A DNA stretch of 31,579 nt, from positions 1 through 31,579 of IMG/VR virus record IMGVR_UViG_3300025280_000107. One strand, written 5' to 3'. Positions 21,757 through 30,454 of the stretch are shown here, one piece after another. Source of the stretch: a virus. How positions within the stretch are numbered: the stretch's first letter is position 1; each line of letters starts with the position of its first letter. Below the pieces are notes generated by a model. It worked only from the letters and a program-made list of their open reading frames with translations. It searched no databases and had not been told where the DNA came from. The position numbers and the translations under genes are program-made.

Positions 21757-24057
21757 ATGCCCTTGCAGAACATCACCCTCCGCCCCGGTATCGTGACGGA
21801 GACGACTTCCTATGCCAACGAGGGAGGGTGGTTTGATGGGGATATGGTTCGCTTTCGTTTCGGCCTGCCGGAAAAATTTGGTGGTTGGCAGAAGGTTTCT
21901 TCTTCAACCTTCCAAGGGGCGTGCCGTTCTTTGCACAATTGGGTTGCCAATGATGGCTCTGATTTCTTAGGGGTGGGGACGAACCTCAAGCTCTATATTC
22001 AAGAGGGTGTTTCGTTTTACGACATTACTCCTATTCGACGGACGGCGTCATTGACGGCAGCGGCGTTGGCTACAGTTGACACGGAGACGACGGTAACGGT
22101 TACGGATTCAGGACATGGTGCTATACAGAATGACTTTGTGACGTTTACCGGACTTAGTGCGGTCAACGGAATCCTTGCTGCCGACCTTAACACGGAGCAC
22201 CAGATAACAAGTGTTACCGATGCCAATATTTACACCATTACCGTGGGGAGTGCCGCAACCTCGACCGGAACTGGTTCGGGAGGAGATGCGTTCACAGCGA
22301 CGTATCAGATCAATACTGGCCCTGCTTCGACCGCTGGCGGTACTGGTTGGAGTGCTGGCTTGTGGGGCGGTGCTGTTACTGGTGCTGTTTCCACCACATT
22401 AAACGGCGCGATATCAAGTCCAACGTCCACGTCGAATATTGCCCTGACGAGCGCTACTGACTTTGCTGCGGGTAGCACCACCTTGAGTGACGGTATAACG
22501 GATGCCGACACGTCGTTTACAGTGGCTAGCTCGACAGGCTTTGCGGCAGCCGGAACGGTATCGATTAACACAGAGATTATCGGCTACAAAACCCTGTCTG
22601 GTAATGTATTCAGTGACTTAACTCGGGGCGCTTTTGGTACGACTGCTGCTCCTCACACGGCTTCTGATGCTGTTACTTATCTCGGGGTGATCCTCGTAGA
22701 TAATGAACTGATCACTTATACGGGTGTTTCGACTAATGATCTCACTGGAATAACCCGGGGCACTAGGGGGACAACGGGAGCTACTCATGCCGATGCCGCA
22801 CCTGTACAGGATGCGAGGGCCTTTATTGGCTGGGGAGATCCTGCGGAGATCGCCGTGAGAACTGAGCTACCTCTGTGGTCGCAGGATAACTATGGCGAAG
22901 ACCTTCTTGCTAACGTGAGGGATAGCGCTATTTATGTCTGGGAAAGGGACAACGGTCTGCTCACTGCGGCTGTTGATTTGGCGACTGAGACGGACGCCAG
23001 CAACGTGCCCACCGTTGCCAAGCAGATACTGACCTCGGATAGGGACGGCCACATTATTGCTTTTGGTTGCAATGCCGTGGGTTCTTCTGCTCAAGATCCC
23101 CTTCTTGTCCGTTGGTCCGATCAGGACAGCAGGATTAATTGGGATATTGACGAGACCACTACTGCCGGTGATTTGGTTCTTGGATCGGGTTCTACTTTCG
23201 TCAAGGCCGTTGAAACCAAAAGAGAAATATTGATATGGACTGACACCTCCCTTCATTCGATGACGTTTCTCGGACCTCCCGATACGTTTGGTCTGGCCCA
23301 GATTTCGGGGGCCATTACGATTATTGGTCCCAATGCCGTAGCCAGTGTCGACGACCTCATCTTCTGGATGGGCAGGGATACCTTCTATCGTTACGATGGG
23401 CGCGTTCAGGCGCTCCCGTGTGCGGTGCGCTTCAAGGTCTTCGGCAACCTTAATGCTAATCTCTTGCGGACCATCTATGCGGGGGTCAATTCAGAGTTTA
23501 CGGAGGTTATATGGTTTTATCCGTCGTCCACGGCGACTGAAAACGATTCGTATGTTGTCTATAACTATGGGGAAAACCTGTGGTATTATGGGTCGTTAGC
23601 TAGAACAGCGTGGATCGACAGGGGCATCAGAACCTACCCTCAGGCAACGGGGACGACTGCTTCGCCTTATCTTTATAACCACGAGAATGGGAATGACGAC
23701 GATGGCTCCGCTATTGATTCTTATATTGAAAGCTCTCAGTTTGATATAGGGCAGGGGGATAGCTTCAGTTTCGTGGACCGCGTCCTTCCTGACCTCACGT
23801 TCGATGGGTCGACATCTATGGACCCCACGGCGACGTTCACCATCAAGGCGCGTAACTATCCCGGTGCTGCCTACGATGAATCTCAGGATGAGACGGCCAC
23901 CCGTACTGCTACCACCCCTGTGGAGCAGTTCACCAACCAGTTGCACGTCCGCATTAGAGGGCGCGGCGTTGCTCTCAGGGTATCGAGCACCGAGATTGGC
24001 GTGCAATGGAGGCTGGGAGTACCGCGCCTTAACATAAGGCCGGATGGCAGGAGATGA
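21757..24057 (+). CDS. tail hub/stabilisation protein, P22 gp10-like
   Basis: The protein has 766 residues from ATG 21757; a start at 21694 would overlap the previous gene by 59 nt. The N terminus has L-R-P-G-I-V-T-E-T-T-S-Y-A-N-E-G-G-W, D-M-V-R-F-R-F-G-L-P-E-K-F-G-G-W and W-S-Q-D-N-Y-G-E-D-L-L-A about residue 370, then D-P-L-L-V-R-W-S-D-Q-D, W-M-G-R-D-T-F-Y-R-Y-D-G and V-I-W-F-Y-P-S. This matches the large tail proteins of podovirus-like phages related to P22 gp10. Residues about 242-355 are an extra repeat insert with L-T-R-G-A-F-G-T-T and I-T-R-G-T-R-G-T-T. The role is structural, closing and stabilising the tail hub. Confidence 0.78.
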   Translation: MPLQNITLRPGIVTETTSYANEGGWFDGDMVRFRFGLPEKFGGWQKVSSSTFQGACRSLHNWVANDGSDFLGVGTNLKLYIQEGVSFYDITPIRRTASLTAAALATVDTETTVTVTDSGHGAIQNDFVTFTGLSAVNGILAADLNTEHQITSVTDANIYTITVGSAATSTGTGSGGDAFTATYQINTGPASTAGGTGWSAGLWGGAVTGAVSTTLNGAISSPTSTSNIALTSATDFAAGSTTLSDGITDADTSFTVASSTGFAAAGTVSINTEIIGYKTLSGNVFSDLTRGAFGTTAAPHTASDAVTYLGVILVDNELITYTGVSTNDLTGITRGTRGTTGATHADAAPVQDARAFIGWGDPAEIAVRTELPLWSQDNYGEDLLANVRDSAIYVWERDNGLLTAAVDLATETDASNVPTVAKQILTSDRDGHIIAFGCNAVGSSAQDPLLVRWSDQDSRINWDIDETTTAGDLVLGSGSTFVKAVETKREILIWTDTSLHSMTFLGPPDTFGLAQISGAITIIGPNAVASVDDLIFWMGRDTFYRYDGRVQALPCAVRFKVFGNLNANLLRTIYAGVNSEFTEVIWFYPSSTATENDSYVVYNYGENLWYYGSLARTAWIDRGIRTYPQATGTTASPYLYNHENGNDDDGSAIDSYIESSQFDIGQGDSFSFVDRVLPDLTFDGSTSMDPTATFTIKARNYPGAAYDESQDETATRTATTPVEQFTNQLHVRIRGRGVALRVSSTEIGVQWRLGVPRLNIRPDGRR

Positions 24058-24350
24058 ACTTCAAGGGCGGCCTGCCGGTCTTCCCTTCCCCGCCAGAAGG
24101 GTATGAGAGGGCATATGCCGATGATCTGGTGAGGACGCTTAATGCGTTCGTGCAACAGGTAGCCAACCCGGGGGCCTTGCGCGGCACTACGTTGGTGCTG
24201 ACGGACTTGCCCACGAGTGGCTTTCAGTTGGCGACAGGTTCTGTTTTTAACGACAGTGGCACATTGAAGATCGTGCTTGTTAATGTAGGATACTCAGGTT
24301 CCGTTTCGGCAGCTAGTGCAATTGGAACCGTAACGGTTACAACAAGTTAG
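24054..24350 (+). CDS. small tail-region protein
   Basis: The protein has 98 residues; ATG 24054 overlaps the hub stop (ATGA). It contains Y-A-D-D-L-V-R-T-L-N-A-F-V-Q-Q-V near residue 21 and L-T-D-L-P-T-S-G-F-Q-L-A-T-G-S-V-F-N-D-S-G-T-L-K-I-V, a pattern seen in small phage proteins that follow large tail genes. The C-terminal residues AIGTVTVTTS repeat the end of the gene at 13442-13795. It is likely a minor tail or fiber component, function not known. Confidence 0.7.
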   Translation: MNFKGGLPVFPSPPEGYERAYADDLVRTLNAFVQQVANPGALRGTTLVLTDLPTSGFQLATGSVFNDSGTLKIVLVNVGYSGSVSAASAIGTVTVTTS

Positions 24351-24358
24351 GAAATACA

Positions 24359-26473
24359 ATGCCAGAAGATATCGGCGGCGCTGGAACAGATTGGGACGGC
24401 ATTGATGTTGGTGGCGGGGGTGGGTTTGCTCCTGCTGATATTGGTGCTGATTATGGTGGGCCGGAAGGCTGGGGCGTCGACTATGGTGGCGGCGGTGGTG
24501 GTGGTACAGGGGGACTCTCTTCAGAAGGGGTAGGGGATATTATTGAGGCAGCTACTGCTGCTAGGCTTCAAGGTGCGGGTCGTCCTTTCTCTCTACCTAT
24601 TGCTCAAGCGGAACTTGAGGAGGAGAGTTGGCTCGGAGGGCTTGGGAATTTTTTTGGATTCGGTCCATATAGGGCGGAGAATGATCCTCAGTTTGGTTTT
24701 AAAGAGCGTCGTGGTGTAGGCGATCCATATGCGGAGACGGCTGTCGCACAATTGGGATTGCAAACGCCACCGCAAGACTTTGGGGGTCGAGATGATGAAC
24801 CTCTCCCACCTCAACTACGGCGTCCTCCACCTCTGCCTGCCTTGGAAGAGGCGGCTACCTACCGTGATCCTTATGGGCCACAGGTTTTTAACCCGCAGCC
24901 GTATGAGGGTTATGATTTTACTACAGCGGGCTTTAGGGGGTTGCCTAGTGATTTATTTTATCGGCCCCAAGTGGCACAAGGAGGCGGTTTGATGGGGCTA
25001 CGCAACCAAGCCAAACAGGTGGCGCGCCAAGGACGTGGCGGCGACACCATGCTCATGCATATGCGCCCCGATGAAGTGGCGGGACTTGCTTCTCTGGGGG
25101 GAGTCACTAGGAACCCTGATACTGGATTGCCTGAGAATTTCTTGGGGCCGTTGTTAGGGGGTATGTTGGGTGCATCCTTGGGGCCTGCTGGGTGGTTAGG
25201 AGGGGCTTTAGCAACGGGGGCTGGTGCAGGGCTTGGACAAGCTGCACAGAGTTATATGCTGGGAGAAGAAGATCCTCTCAAAAAGGGGCTACTAGCAGGA
25301 TTAGGGACGGCAGTAACTGCTGGTCTTTTCAGAGGAGGTGCGGAATTTTTAGGTGGCGCACCAACGGGATATGAGCCAATTAAAGCTGGTAGCCTTCAAG
25401 CAGGTCAAGTTGTGGGTGAGGGGGGTCTTGGAGCCAGTCAGCAATTTCTTCCAATAGAAGAAATGGTTGCTCAGGGAACAGATCCCTTGACTGGGTCATA
25501 TAATCTCGCTGACTATCAAAGGACTTTTGGTGCTCCCCAGTTTGCTGGGGGTTCGGGGCTATCTGGCATTCAAAGTGGCGCTCAAAAAATGACTGCGTCT
25601 ATGTTGGATAATCCGTTTACCGCTGCTGGGGCGTTTAGTGGACTGGGTGGGATGGCTGCCGAACAGGCTATGCTACCTAAGTATACTGGCCCTCTGCCTA
25701 CGTCAGGTACAGGTGGAACCTATCGCGATCCCAGACTTGTGCCCGACACCCGTCGGCCCACACAATTAGCTCAGACTGCTGACTTGACCCAGTATGGCTA
25801 CGGTCCCGAGGGACGCTTCTTCTATCCTAATATCATGGACCCCCATCGTTTGGGTTACACGCAATACGCTCAAGCTGGCGGCCTTCAGTCTCTCCCCATT
25901 GATGACGAGGTTGAAGAGACCGAAACAGTTGAAGAGGTCGAGGGCAGCATAACCGATCTCCCGGTAGAAGCGCCTACGGAGCTTGCTGAAGGCGGCATTG
26001 GTTCCCTTCCCATAGCGGGAGGCGCTGAGGCTTTGATTGAAGATGTCACTCAACAGGCTATCGCGGCCATAAAAGGTGACCATCCAGAGCCTGAAATAGC
26101 TATCACCCGCTTTGCCGAGGTCTTTGGTCCCGGTGCTTTCGAGGGACTGCGCCGTATAATTATACAGGAAGAGCGCGCAAGGGGGTTGGGTCGTGCGCAC
26201 GAGGGCCTTGTTCGTGGTGCAGACGGTGGCCGTGACGACTTGCGGCGAGGTAACATCGACGGCAGGGAGGCGATTAATGTGAGCAGCGGTGAACACATCT
26301 GGTCTGCCGATGATGTGGCATTGGCCGGTGACGGCAATACCGAGGCAGGAGCTAGGCGGTTGGATGCGGCGCGCAATAAGCTAAGGATGATGGCACATGG
26401 AACTATCAAGCGCCCCAACTACATAGGCGAGGAAGGGGTTGAGGAAGTCTTTGAAGAAGTAGGGGTTGCGTGA
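24359..26473 (+). CDS. Gly-rich internal virion protein
   Basis: The protein has 704 residues, with AGGAAA upstream of ATG 24359. The N-terminal 60 residues are very Gly-rich and probably disordered. Around 226-260 it has R-G-G-D-T-M-L-M-H-M-R-P-D-E-V-A-G-L and T-R-N-P-D-T-G-L-P-E, a conserved stretch in such phage proteins. A hydrophobic Gly/Ala segment follows (LLGGMLGASLGPAGWLGG, about 264-281) that may insert in membranes. The motifs AGGLQSLP and EGGIGSLP are near 506 and 544. The C terminus has I-N-V-S-S-G-E-H-I-W-S-A-D-D-V-A-L-A-G-D-G-N, the 'S-x-G-E-x-x-x-x-A-D' ending of many phage ejection proteins. It is predicted to be carried in the virion and ejected with DNA. Confidence 0.75.
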   Translation: MPEDIGGAGTDWDGIDVGGGGGFAPADIGADYGGPEGWGVDYGGGGGGGTGGLSSEGVGDIIEAATAARLQGAGRPFSLPIAQAELEEESWLGGLGNFFGFGPYRAENDPQFGFKERRGVGDPYAETAVAQLGLQTPPQDFGGRDDEPLPPQLRRPPPLPALEEAATYRDPYGPQVFNPQPYEGYDFTTAGFRGLPSDLFYRPQVAQGGGLMGLRNQAKQVARQGRGGDTMLMHMRPDEVAGLASLGGVTRNPDTGLPENFLGPLLGGMLGASLGPAGWLGGALATGAGAGLGQAAQSYMLGEEDPLKKGLLAGLGTAVTAGLFRGGAEFLGGAPTGYEPIKAGSLQAGQVVGEGGLGASQQFLPIEEMVAQGTDPLTGSYNLADYQRTFGAPQFAGGSGLSGIQSGAQKMTASMLDNPFTAAGAFSGLGGMAAEQAMLPKYTGPLPTSGTGGTYRDPRLVPDTRRPTQLAQTADLTQYGYGPEGRFFYPNIMDPHRLGYTQYAQAGGLQSLPIDDEVEETETVEEVEGSITDLPVEAPTELAEGGIGSLPIAGGAEALIEDVTQQAIAAIKGDHPEPEIAITRFAEVFGPGAFEGLRRIIIQEERARGLGRAHEGLVRGADGGRDDLRRGNIDGREAINVSSGEHIWSADDVALAGDGNTEAGARRLDAARNKLRMMAHGTIKRPNYIGEEGVEEVFEEVGVA

Positions 26474-26883
26474 AGGTTTCCATTGTCCCCTACGATAGGG
26501 TGGCGGAGTGTTGGGATGAAGTCGCTCCGTTGCTCAAGCCTGCTGTGGAGCAGTCCTTAGGAAGGTTCACTCTTGAGGATGTGTACCATTTGGTAGTCAC
26601 ACAAGAGAGCCACCTGTGGGTGGTGTTGGATGAGGACGAGATTATCGCAACATGTACCACCACATTCACGCAGTACCCGCGCAAGAGAATGCTGACGGGC
26701 CAGTTTCTGGGTGGCACCCGTTTAATGGAATGGATGGGGGATCTTGATGAGATGCTGCAAAGGTGGGGTATGGATCATGGTTGCGCAGGCATTGAACTGA
26801 CGGGACGCAGGGGATGGGTTCGCGCATTGAGAGACATCGGATGGAACGCGACGTTCTTTATTACGGAGAAAGGCTATGAGTAA
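26470..26883 (+). CDS. GNAT-like (acetyltransferase-fold) virion-module protein
   Basis: The protein has 137 residues; GTG 26470 overlaps the previous stop (GTGA). It follows the GNAT plan: an N-terminal helix, L-W-V-V-L-D-E-D-E-I-I-A-T-C near 50-63 as the central beta strands, then a helix L-M-E-W-M-G-D-L-D-E-M-L-Q-R-W-G near 85-100, and G-C-A-G-I-E-L-T-G-R-R-G-W-V-R-A-L near 104-120. T7 gp13-like virion proteins and related phage genes use this fold near ejection proteins. The usual acetyl-CoA loop is not obvious, so catalysis is uncertain. A structural role in the ejection module is as likely. Confidence 0.65.
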   Translation: MKVSIVPYDRVAECWDEVAPLLKPAVEQSLGRFTLEDVYHLVVTQESHLWVVLDEDEIIATCTTTFTQYPRKRMLTGQFLGGTRLMEWMGDLDEMLQRWGMDHGCAGIELTGRRGWVRALRDIGWNATFFITEKGYE

Positions 26884-27958
26884 AGGTGGAGGTGGCGGGG
26901 GTGTCAACCCTACGCCCACTAAGAGCACGGTTACACAGACTAGTCTTCCCGAATACGCACAGCCTTACTACGAGCGTCTTTTAACGCGAGGCGAAACGGT
27001 TACCGATCAGCCCTATTTGGGTTACCCGGGACCACGCATTGCCCCATTTGCACCGGAGCAGAGCCTAGGATTTGGGTTGCAGACACAGGCAGGCGCAACC
27101 GCTCCTCAGGGAATGTACGCTGCGCAGGACTATTACTCCAATATTCTTAACCGTCCGTATGCTCCCCCACCCCCTGCTGGTGAGGTGGGGGCGCCTCCTC
27201 AGGCTCCTGTAGGGGGTGCTGAGGGGCCTTCTCCTGCTGCCGGGTTCGGACCACGCCCATTTCAAGCACAGGGCTACAGCGGGCTTATAGGGGAATACAG
27301 GCCATCTTATGATTATAAGGACTATTTTGATCCCTATTTGGAGGATGTTCTTGGTGGGCAGCGGAGGAGTGCTGAAACGCAGTTTGGGTTACAGGCCCAG
27401 CAAAGGGAAGCTGCCCGTGTGGGGCGTGGAACGCGCACGGGAAGCCGTGCTGCCGTGGAAGAATCATTGGCACGCGGTCAATTCGAGGAGCGTATGGGCG
27501 ATCTTGAAAGCCGTCAACGCTCGGAGGGATTTCGTTTAGCTCAACAGCAGGCAATGGATCAGTTCCAGCGGGATCGTGCTGCTCGCGTACAGGCTGCTCA
27601 ACTTGGGGGAGCAGAGAGGTTGCAGGAGGCGCAGTATGGATTACAGGCTGCGGCTGCCGCCGCTGGAATGGACCCTCAAATATTACAGCAACAGCTTTCT
27701 CAAGCTGGGGCGTTGCAGGGAGTGGGGGCTGCTTATCAGAAAATGGATCAGGCCAACCTTGATTTGGCCTATCAGGACTTCCTTAATCAGCGGGACTTTG
27801 AGCGTAGGCAGCTTCAGTTCTTGGCTGGCCTATTACAGGGAGTGCCCGTTACACCTCAGTCCGAGGTTTACCAATACCAAGCACCGGGATCATTTACGGG
27901 TCAGTTGGCTGGTGCTGGCCTTGGTGCTCTTGGTGCTTACAAAACCCTTACTGGATAG
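26876..27958 (+). CDS. Gln/Ala-rich internal virion protein
   Basis: The protein has 360 residues. ATG 26876 overlaps the previous gene by 8 nt, with GGAGAAAGG upstream. It begins M-S-K-G-G-G-G-G-G and then L-P-E-Y-A-Q-P-Y-Y-E-R-L-L-T-R-G and Y-P-G-P-R-I-A-P-F-A-P-E-Q, a start seen in many phage ejection-region proteins. The middle is Pro/Gly-rich (PPPPAGEVGAPPQAPVGG). The C-terminal half is a long Gln, Arg and Ala-rich helix (FRLAQQQAMDQFQRDRAARV). The end is a short hydrophobic GQLAGAGLGALGAY. It is likely an internal core or DNA-ejection protein. Confidence 0.75.
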   Translation: MSKGGGGGGVNPTPTKSTVTQTSLPEYAQPYYERLLTRGETVTDQPYLGYPGPRIAPFAPEQSLGFGLQTQAGATAPQGMYAAQDYYSNILNRPYAPPPPAGEVGAPPQAPVGGAEGPSPAAGFGPRPFQAQGYSGLIGEYRPSYDYKDYFDPYLEDVLGGQRRSAETQFGLQAQQREAARVGRGTRTGSRAAVEESLARGQFEERMGDLESRQRSEGFRLAQQQAMDQFQRDRAARVQAAQLGGAERLQEAQYGLQAAAAAAGMDPQILQQQLSQAGALQGVGAAYQKMDQANLDLAYQDFLNQRDFERRQLQFLAGLLQGVPVTPQSEVYQYQAPGSFTGQLAGAGLGALGAYKTLTG

Positions 27959-27962
27959 CGCT

Positions 27963-30437
27963 ATGACCAATATCTTACAGATAACAGAGATTCTGAAGGG
28001 TCTTTCTAAGGAAGTTTTGCTACAGCAAGTACAGAACCCCGGGGCTGTTGATACATATTTAATCATTAGTGAGTTGGATCGCCGTAAGCGTATGGAAGAC
28101 GCCTATAGGGCTGATGTAGAGGAAGCGGAGACTACGGTTGCTGATGATGTTATTAGTGGCGCATCACCACAGCAGCCCCGTCCTCTAATGGGGCCGCAGG
28201 CTATGATGCAGGGCCGTCCACCTCAGATGATGCAGGGCCGTCCTCCACCTCAAATGATGCAGGGGCCTCCTCCTCAGATGATGCAGGGACGTATGCCCCC
28301 GCAAGCCCAGCAGGGTATCAGGGCGCTACCCCAACGGCAGATGTCACCGGGTGTTCCTCCTCAGATGCAGGCTCTTGCCAGAGCAGTGCCTCCACCAATG
28401 GCCCGTCAGGCTGTTCCCCCCATGATGATGGAGCAAGGTGGTGTTGTGAGGATGGCTAAGGGAGGTAGGGTTAAGTCTATTGAGGAGGTGATTGAGAGCC
28501 TAACTGATGAAGATAAAGACAGAATTGCGAGGGTTGTTGATCAGGAAACTGGGGATGATGTAAAGGGCATATTTGCAGTAACGGCAGTAATTATAAATCG
28601 TCTCAGAGATGGCAAATGGGGGGATAGTGTTAAGGAAGTTCTTGAAGCAAAACAACAATTTGAGCCAGTGGGGAAGGCAGGACATGATGTAGACAAGCTT
28701 TTACCAGCAAGCGGCTGGACGAGATACTTCGTGTCGGGGGCGCTCTTTGATGGGCGGTCGTTCAATGCGGCGAATCCTGTTGGTGGCTCGCTCAATTTTG
28801 AGAACCCCACCTTAACTGCCAAACGAGGGACTATTAGCAAGAGTCTTAAAGATTTCTATGATTCTCAAGGCAACCTCACAACGCCCTTGACACCTGATAA
28901 GGTGGATATTGGCGGGAATGTTTTCTTTACTGCCGGGGATAAACCGCTAACAGAAGAAGAGGCTGCTATTTCTGCGGTGCCTACAGCACAGCCTCCAGTA
29001 CAGCTTGCTGAACAACCTATTGTGTCACCTGATGAAACGCTGATGGCCGTGGATTGGTTAAATCGAATTGAGGAAGCAGTTCCCTTATCTGGGACATGGC
29101 TTCCGCCGCAGTTCATGTCTGGAGCTACAACTGGAGCTACAGGTGGACTGCCACAGGTAGCAGCATCTGGCACAAGCATAGGTCAGGCGGGTGGCATAGG
29201 TGAAAAAGTGCTACAAGGCGCAATTGATTTAGGGGGCGCGGGTAGGCGGTTAGTGGGGCGGCTTGGGCTGCCGGTTCCTGAACGCTTCAAGGAAGAGACT
29301 GTGCTTTCTGGTTCGCCTGATGCTCCGCCATCAACAGTACAGCCTCTAGTCCCAGAGCTTGCAGGTATTCAGACTGGTCGTTTTTCTGAAGCAGCCCCGA
29401 TTAACGATGTGATATACAGAAAAAACATGGAGCAGCAACGTGCTGCGGATAAAGAAGCATTTAAGAGGATTTATGCTGAGAAAGTTGGGGGATTGCCCTT
29501 TGTCGGGGGTTATAAAATTGCTGATCCTATTCCTGATCCACCTAACTTGCAGTTAGCTCTGAGTCAGAGTGAGAGGCCGTTAGTAGCGGCATCTACTCCG
29601 CCGGGTTTTGCTCCTCCTGATATGGGTGAAGCTTATGCGAGGACCGTTGCTTTCGGGGGGCCGGGAAGTTGGAGGCAGGGTGCTCTCAGGAATATGGCTG
29701 CTGGGAAGCCGGGTGCACTTGATGACGCTACTGTTGATGATGCTGCGGGAATACCCTCTGCTGCGAGTGCTCTCTTGGCGGGCCAAAAAGAAAGAGACCA
29801 ACAGAATCTATGGGAATTTTTAGCGCGCGCTGGATTTGGGACGGCGGCGGCAGCGCAACTGCCCGGAGCAACTGCCCTTGGTTCATTGGGACGAGGTGGC
29901 TTGGAGGGCATGAAGGGATTAGCTGCCTCCAGAGCGGCGGGTGCTAAAGAGGACTTGGCACGGGCTACATTGGAATTACAGGCGGCGGCTCTTAAGAGAA
30001 AACCAGACGCCTATCAGAGATTTGAAGAAGATATATTAGCAAGCCACAAGGAAAGTCCTCATTGGAAAAGGTGGTTTGAGGATGTCGATGGTAAACCCGG
30101 TAACCCCCTCCCCGGGGCAAGAGAAGCAATAAGAAAGGCTTGGGGCGCTGGCAGTGCTCAATCTCCTTATGCTGCATCAAAGGCTTCCCTTCAAACTTAT
30201 CATCAGTGGGTACGGAGCCTCGCAGGAAAACGGGTTGAACGTAGGCTAAAGGATCTGTATGGAGATGATCCTGATAAGGTGAAGAAAGAGCTATTAAAGG
30301 AATATAAAAAGGAACTAGAACAAATCAGAGCGGCTACTGGTGTCGCTCCACAGACGGCAGCAGGTGTTCACACGACTATTCGTGATCCTAACAGTGGCGA
30401 CATTGTTGCCGCGCCACGACAAGTCTATCCATTCTAG
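27963..30437 (+). CDS. large ejection protein with SleB-type murein hydrolase domain
   Basis: The protein has 824 residues from ATG 27963; the frame is open farther upstream but overlaps the previous gene and has no better start. After a helical N-terminal part (LQITEILKGLSKEVLLQQ) comes a Pro/Met/Gln repeat (MMQGRPP, four copies) and M-M-M-E-Q-G-G-V-V-R-M-A-K-G-G. About residues 185-270 look like a Hydrolase_2/SleB domain: R-V-V-D-Q-E-T-G-D-D-V-K-G-I-F-A-V-T-A-V-I-I-N-R and K-Q-Q-F, with the catalytic-type Glu in Q-E-T. This suggests cutting of host peptidoglycan at DNA entry. The C-terminal 550 residues are partly helical and include L-P-G-A-T-A-L-G-S-L-G-R-G-G near 640. It is predicted to be virion-borne. 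Confidence 0.78.
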   Translation: MTNILQITEILKGLSKEVLLQQVQNPGAVDTYLIISELDRRKRMEDAYRADVEEAETTVADDVISGASPQQPRPLMGPQAMMQGRPPQMMQGRPPPQMMQGPPPQMMQGRMPPQAQQGIRALPQRQMSPGVPPQMQALARAVPPPMARQAVPPMMMEQGGVVRMAKGGRVKSIEEVIESLTDEDKDRIARVVDQETGDDVKGIFAVTAVIINRLRDGKWGDSVKEVLEAKQQFEPVGKAGHDVDKLLPASGWTRYFVSGALFDGRSFNAANPVGGSLNFENPTLTAKRGTISKSLKDFYDSQGNLTTPLTPDKVDIGGNVFFTAGDKPLTEEEAAISAVPTAQPPVQLAEQPIVSPDETLMAVDWLNRIEEAVPLSGTWLPPQFMSGATTGATGGLPQVAASGTSIGQAGGIGEKVLQGAIDLGGAGRRLVGRLGLPVPERFKEETVLSGSPDAPPSTVQPLVPELAGIQTGRFSEAAPINDVIYRKNMEQQRAADKEAFKRIYAEKVGGLPFVGGYKIADPIPDPPNLQLALSQSERPLVAASTPPGFAPPDMGEAYARTVAFGGPGSWRQGALRNMAAGKPGALDDATVDDAAGIPSAASALLAGQKERDQQNLWEFLARAGFGTAAAAQLPGATALGSLGRGGLEGMKGLAASRAAGAKEDLARATLELQAAALKRKPDAYQRFEEDILASHKESPHWKRWFEDVDGKPGNPLPGAREAIRKAWGAGSAQSPYAASKASLQTYHQWVRSLAGKRVERRLKDLYGDDPDKVKKELLKEYKKELEQIRAATGVAPQTAAGVHTTIRDPNSGDIVAAPRQVYPF
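28203..28288. repeat. tandem ATGATGCAGGG repeat coding MMQGRPP
   Basis: ATGATGCAGGG occurs at 28203, 28227, 28254 and 28278, spaced 24, 27 and 24 bp, all in frame. The spacing is a multiple of 3, and the units encode M-M-Q-G-(R/P)-P-P with small changes. Such repeats often grow or shrink by slippage. The segment lies between the N-terminal helix and the murein hydrolase domain of the ejection protein and is probably a flexible linker. Confidence 0.75.
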
Positions 30438-30454
30438 ATGTGATGAGTTGCTGA

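Noticed and set aside
27576-27962. Longer N terminus for the SleB-domain protein
   Set aside because: The 129 upstream codons overlap the previous gene in another frame and read as low-quality sequence; ATG 27963 follows its stop directly.
28203-28288. CRISPR-like array from the tandem 24-27 bp units
   Set aside because: Repeats are adjacent, in frame with a protein, lack unique spacers and vary by codons, so they are a coding repeat.
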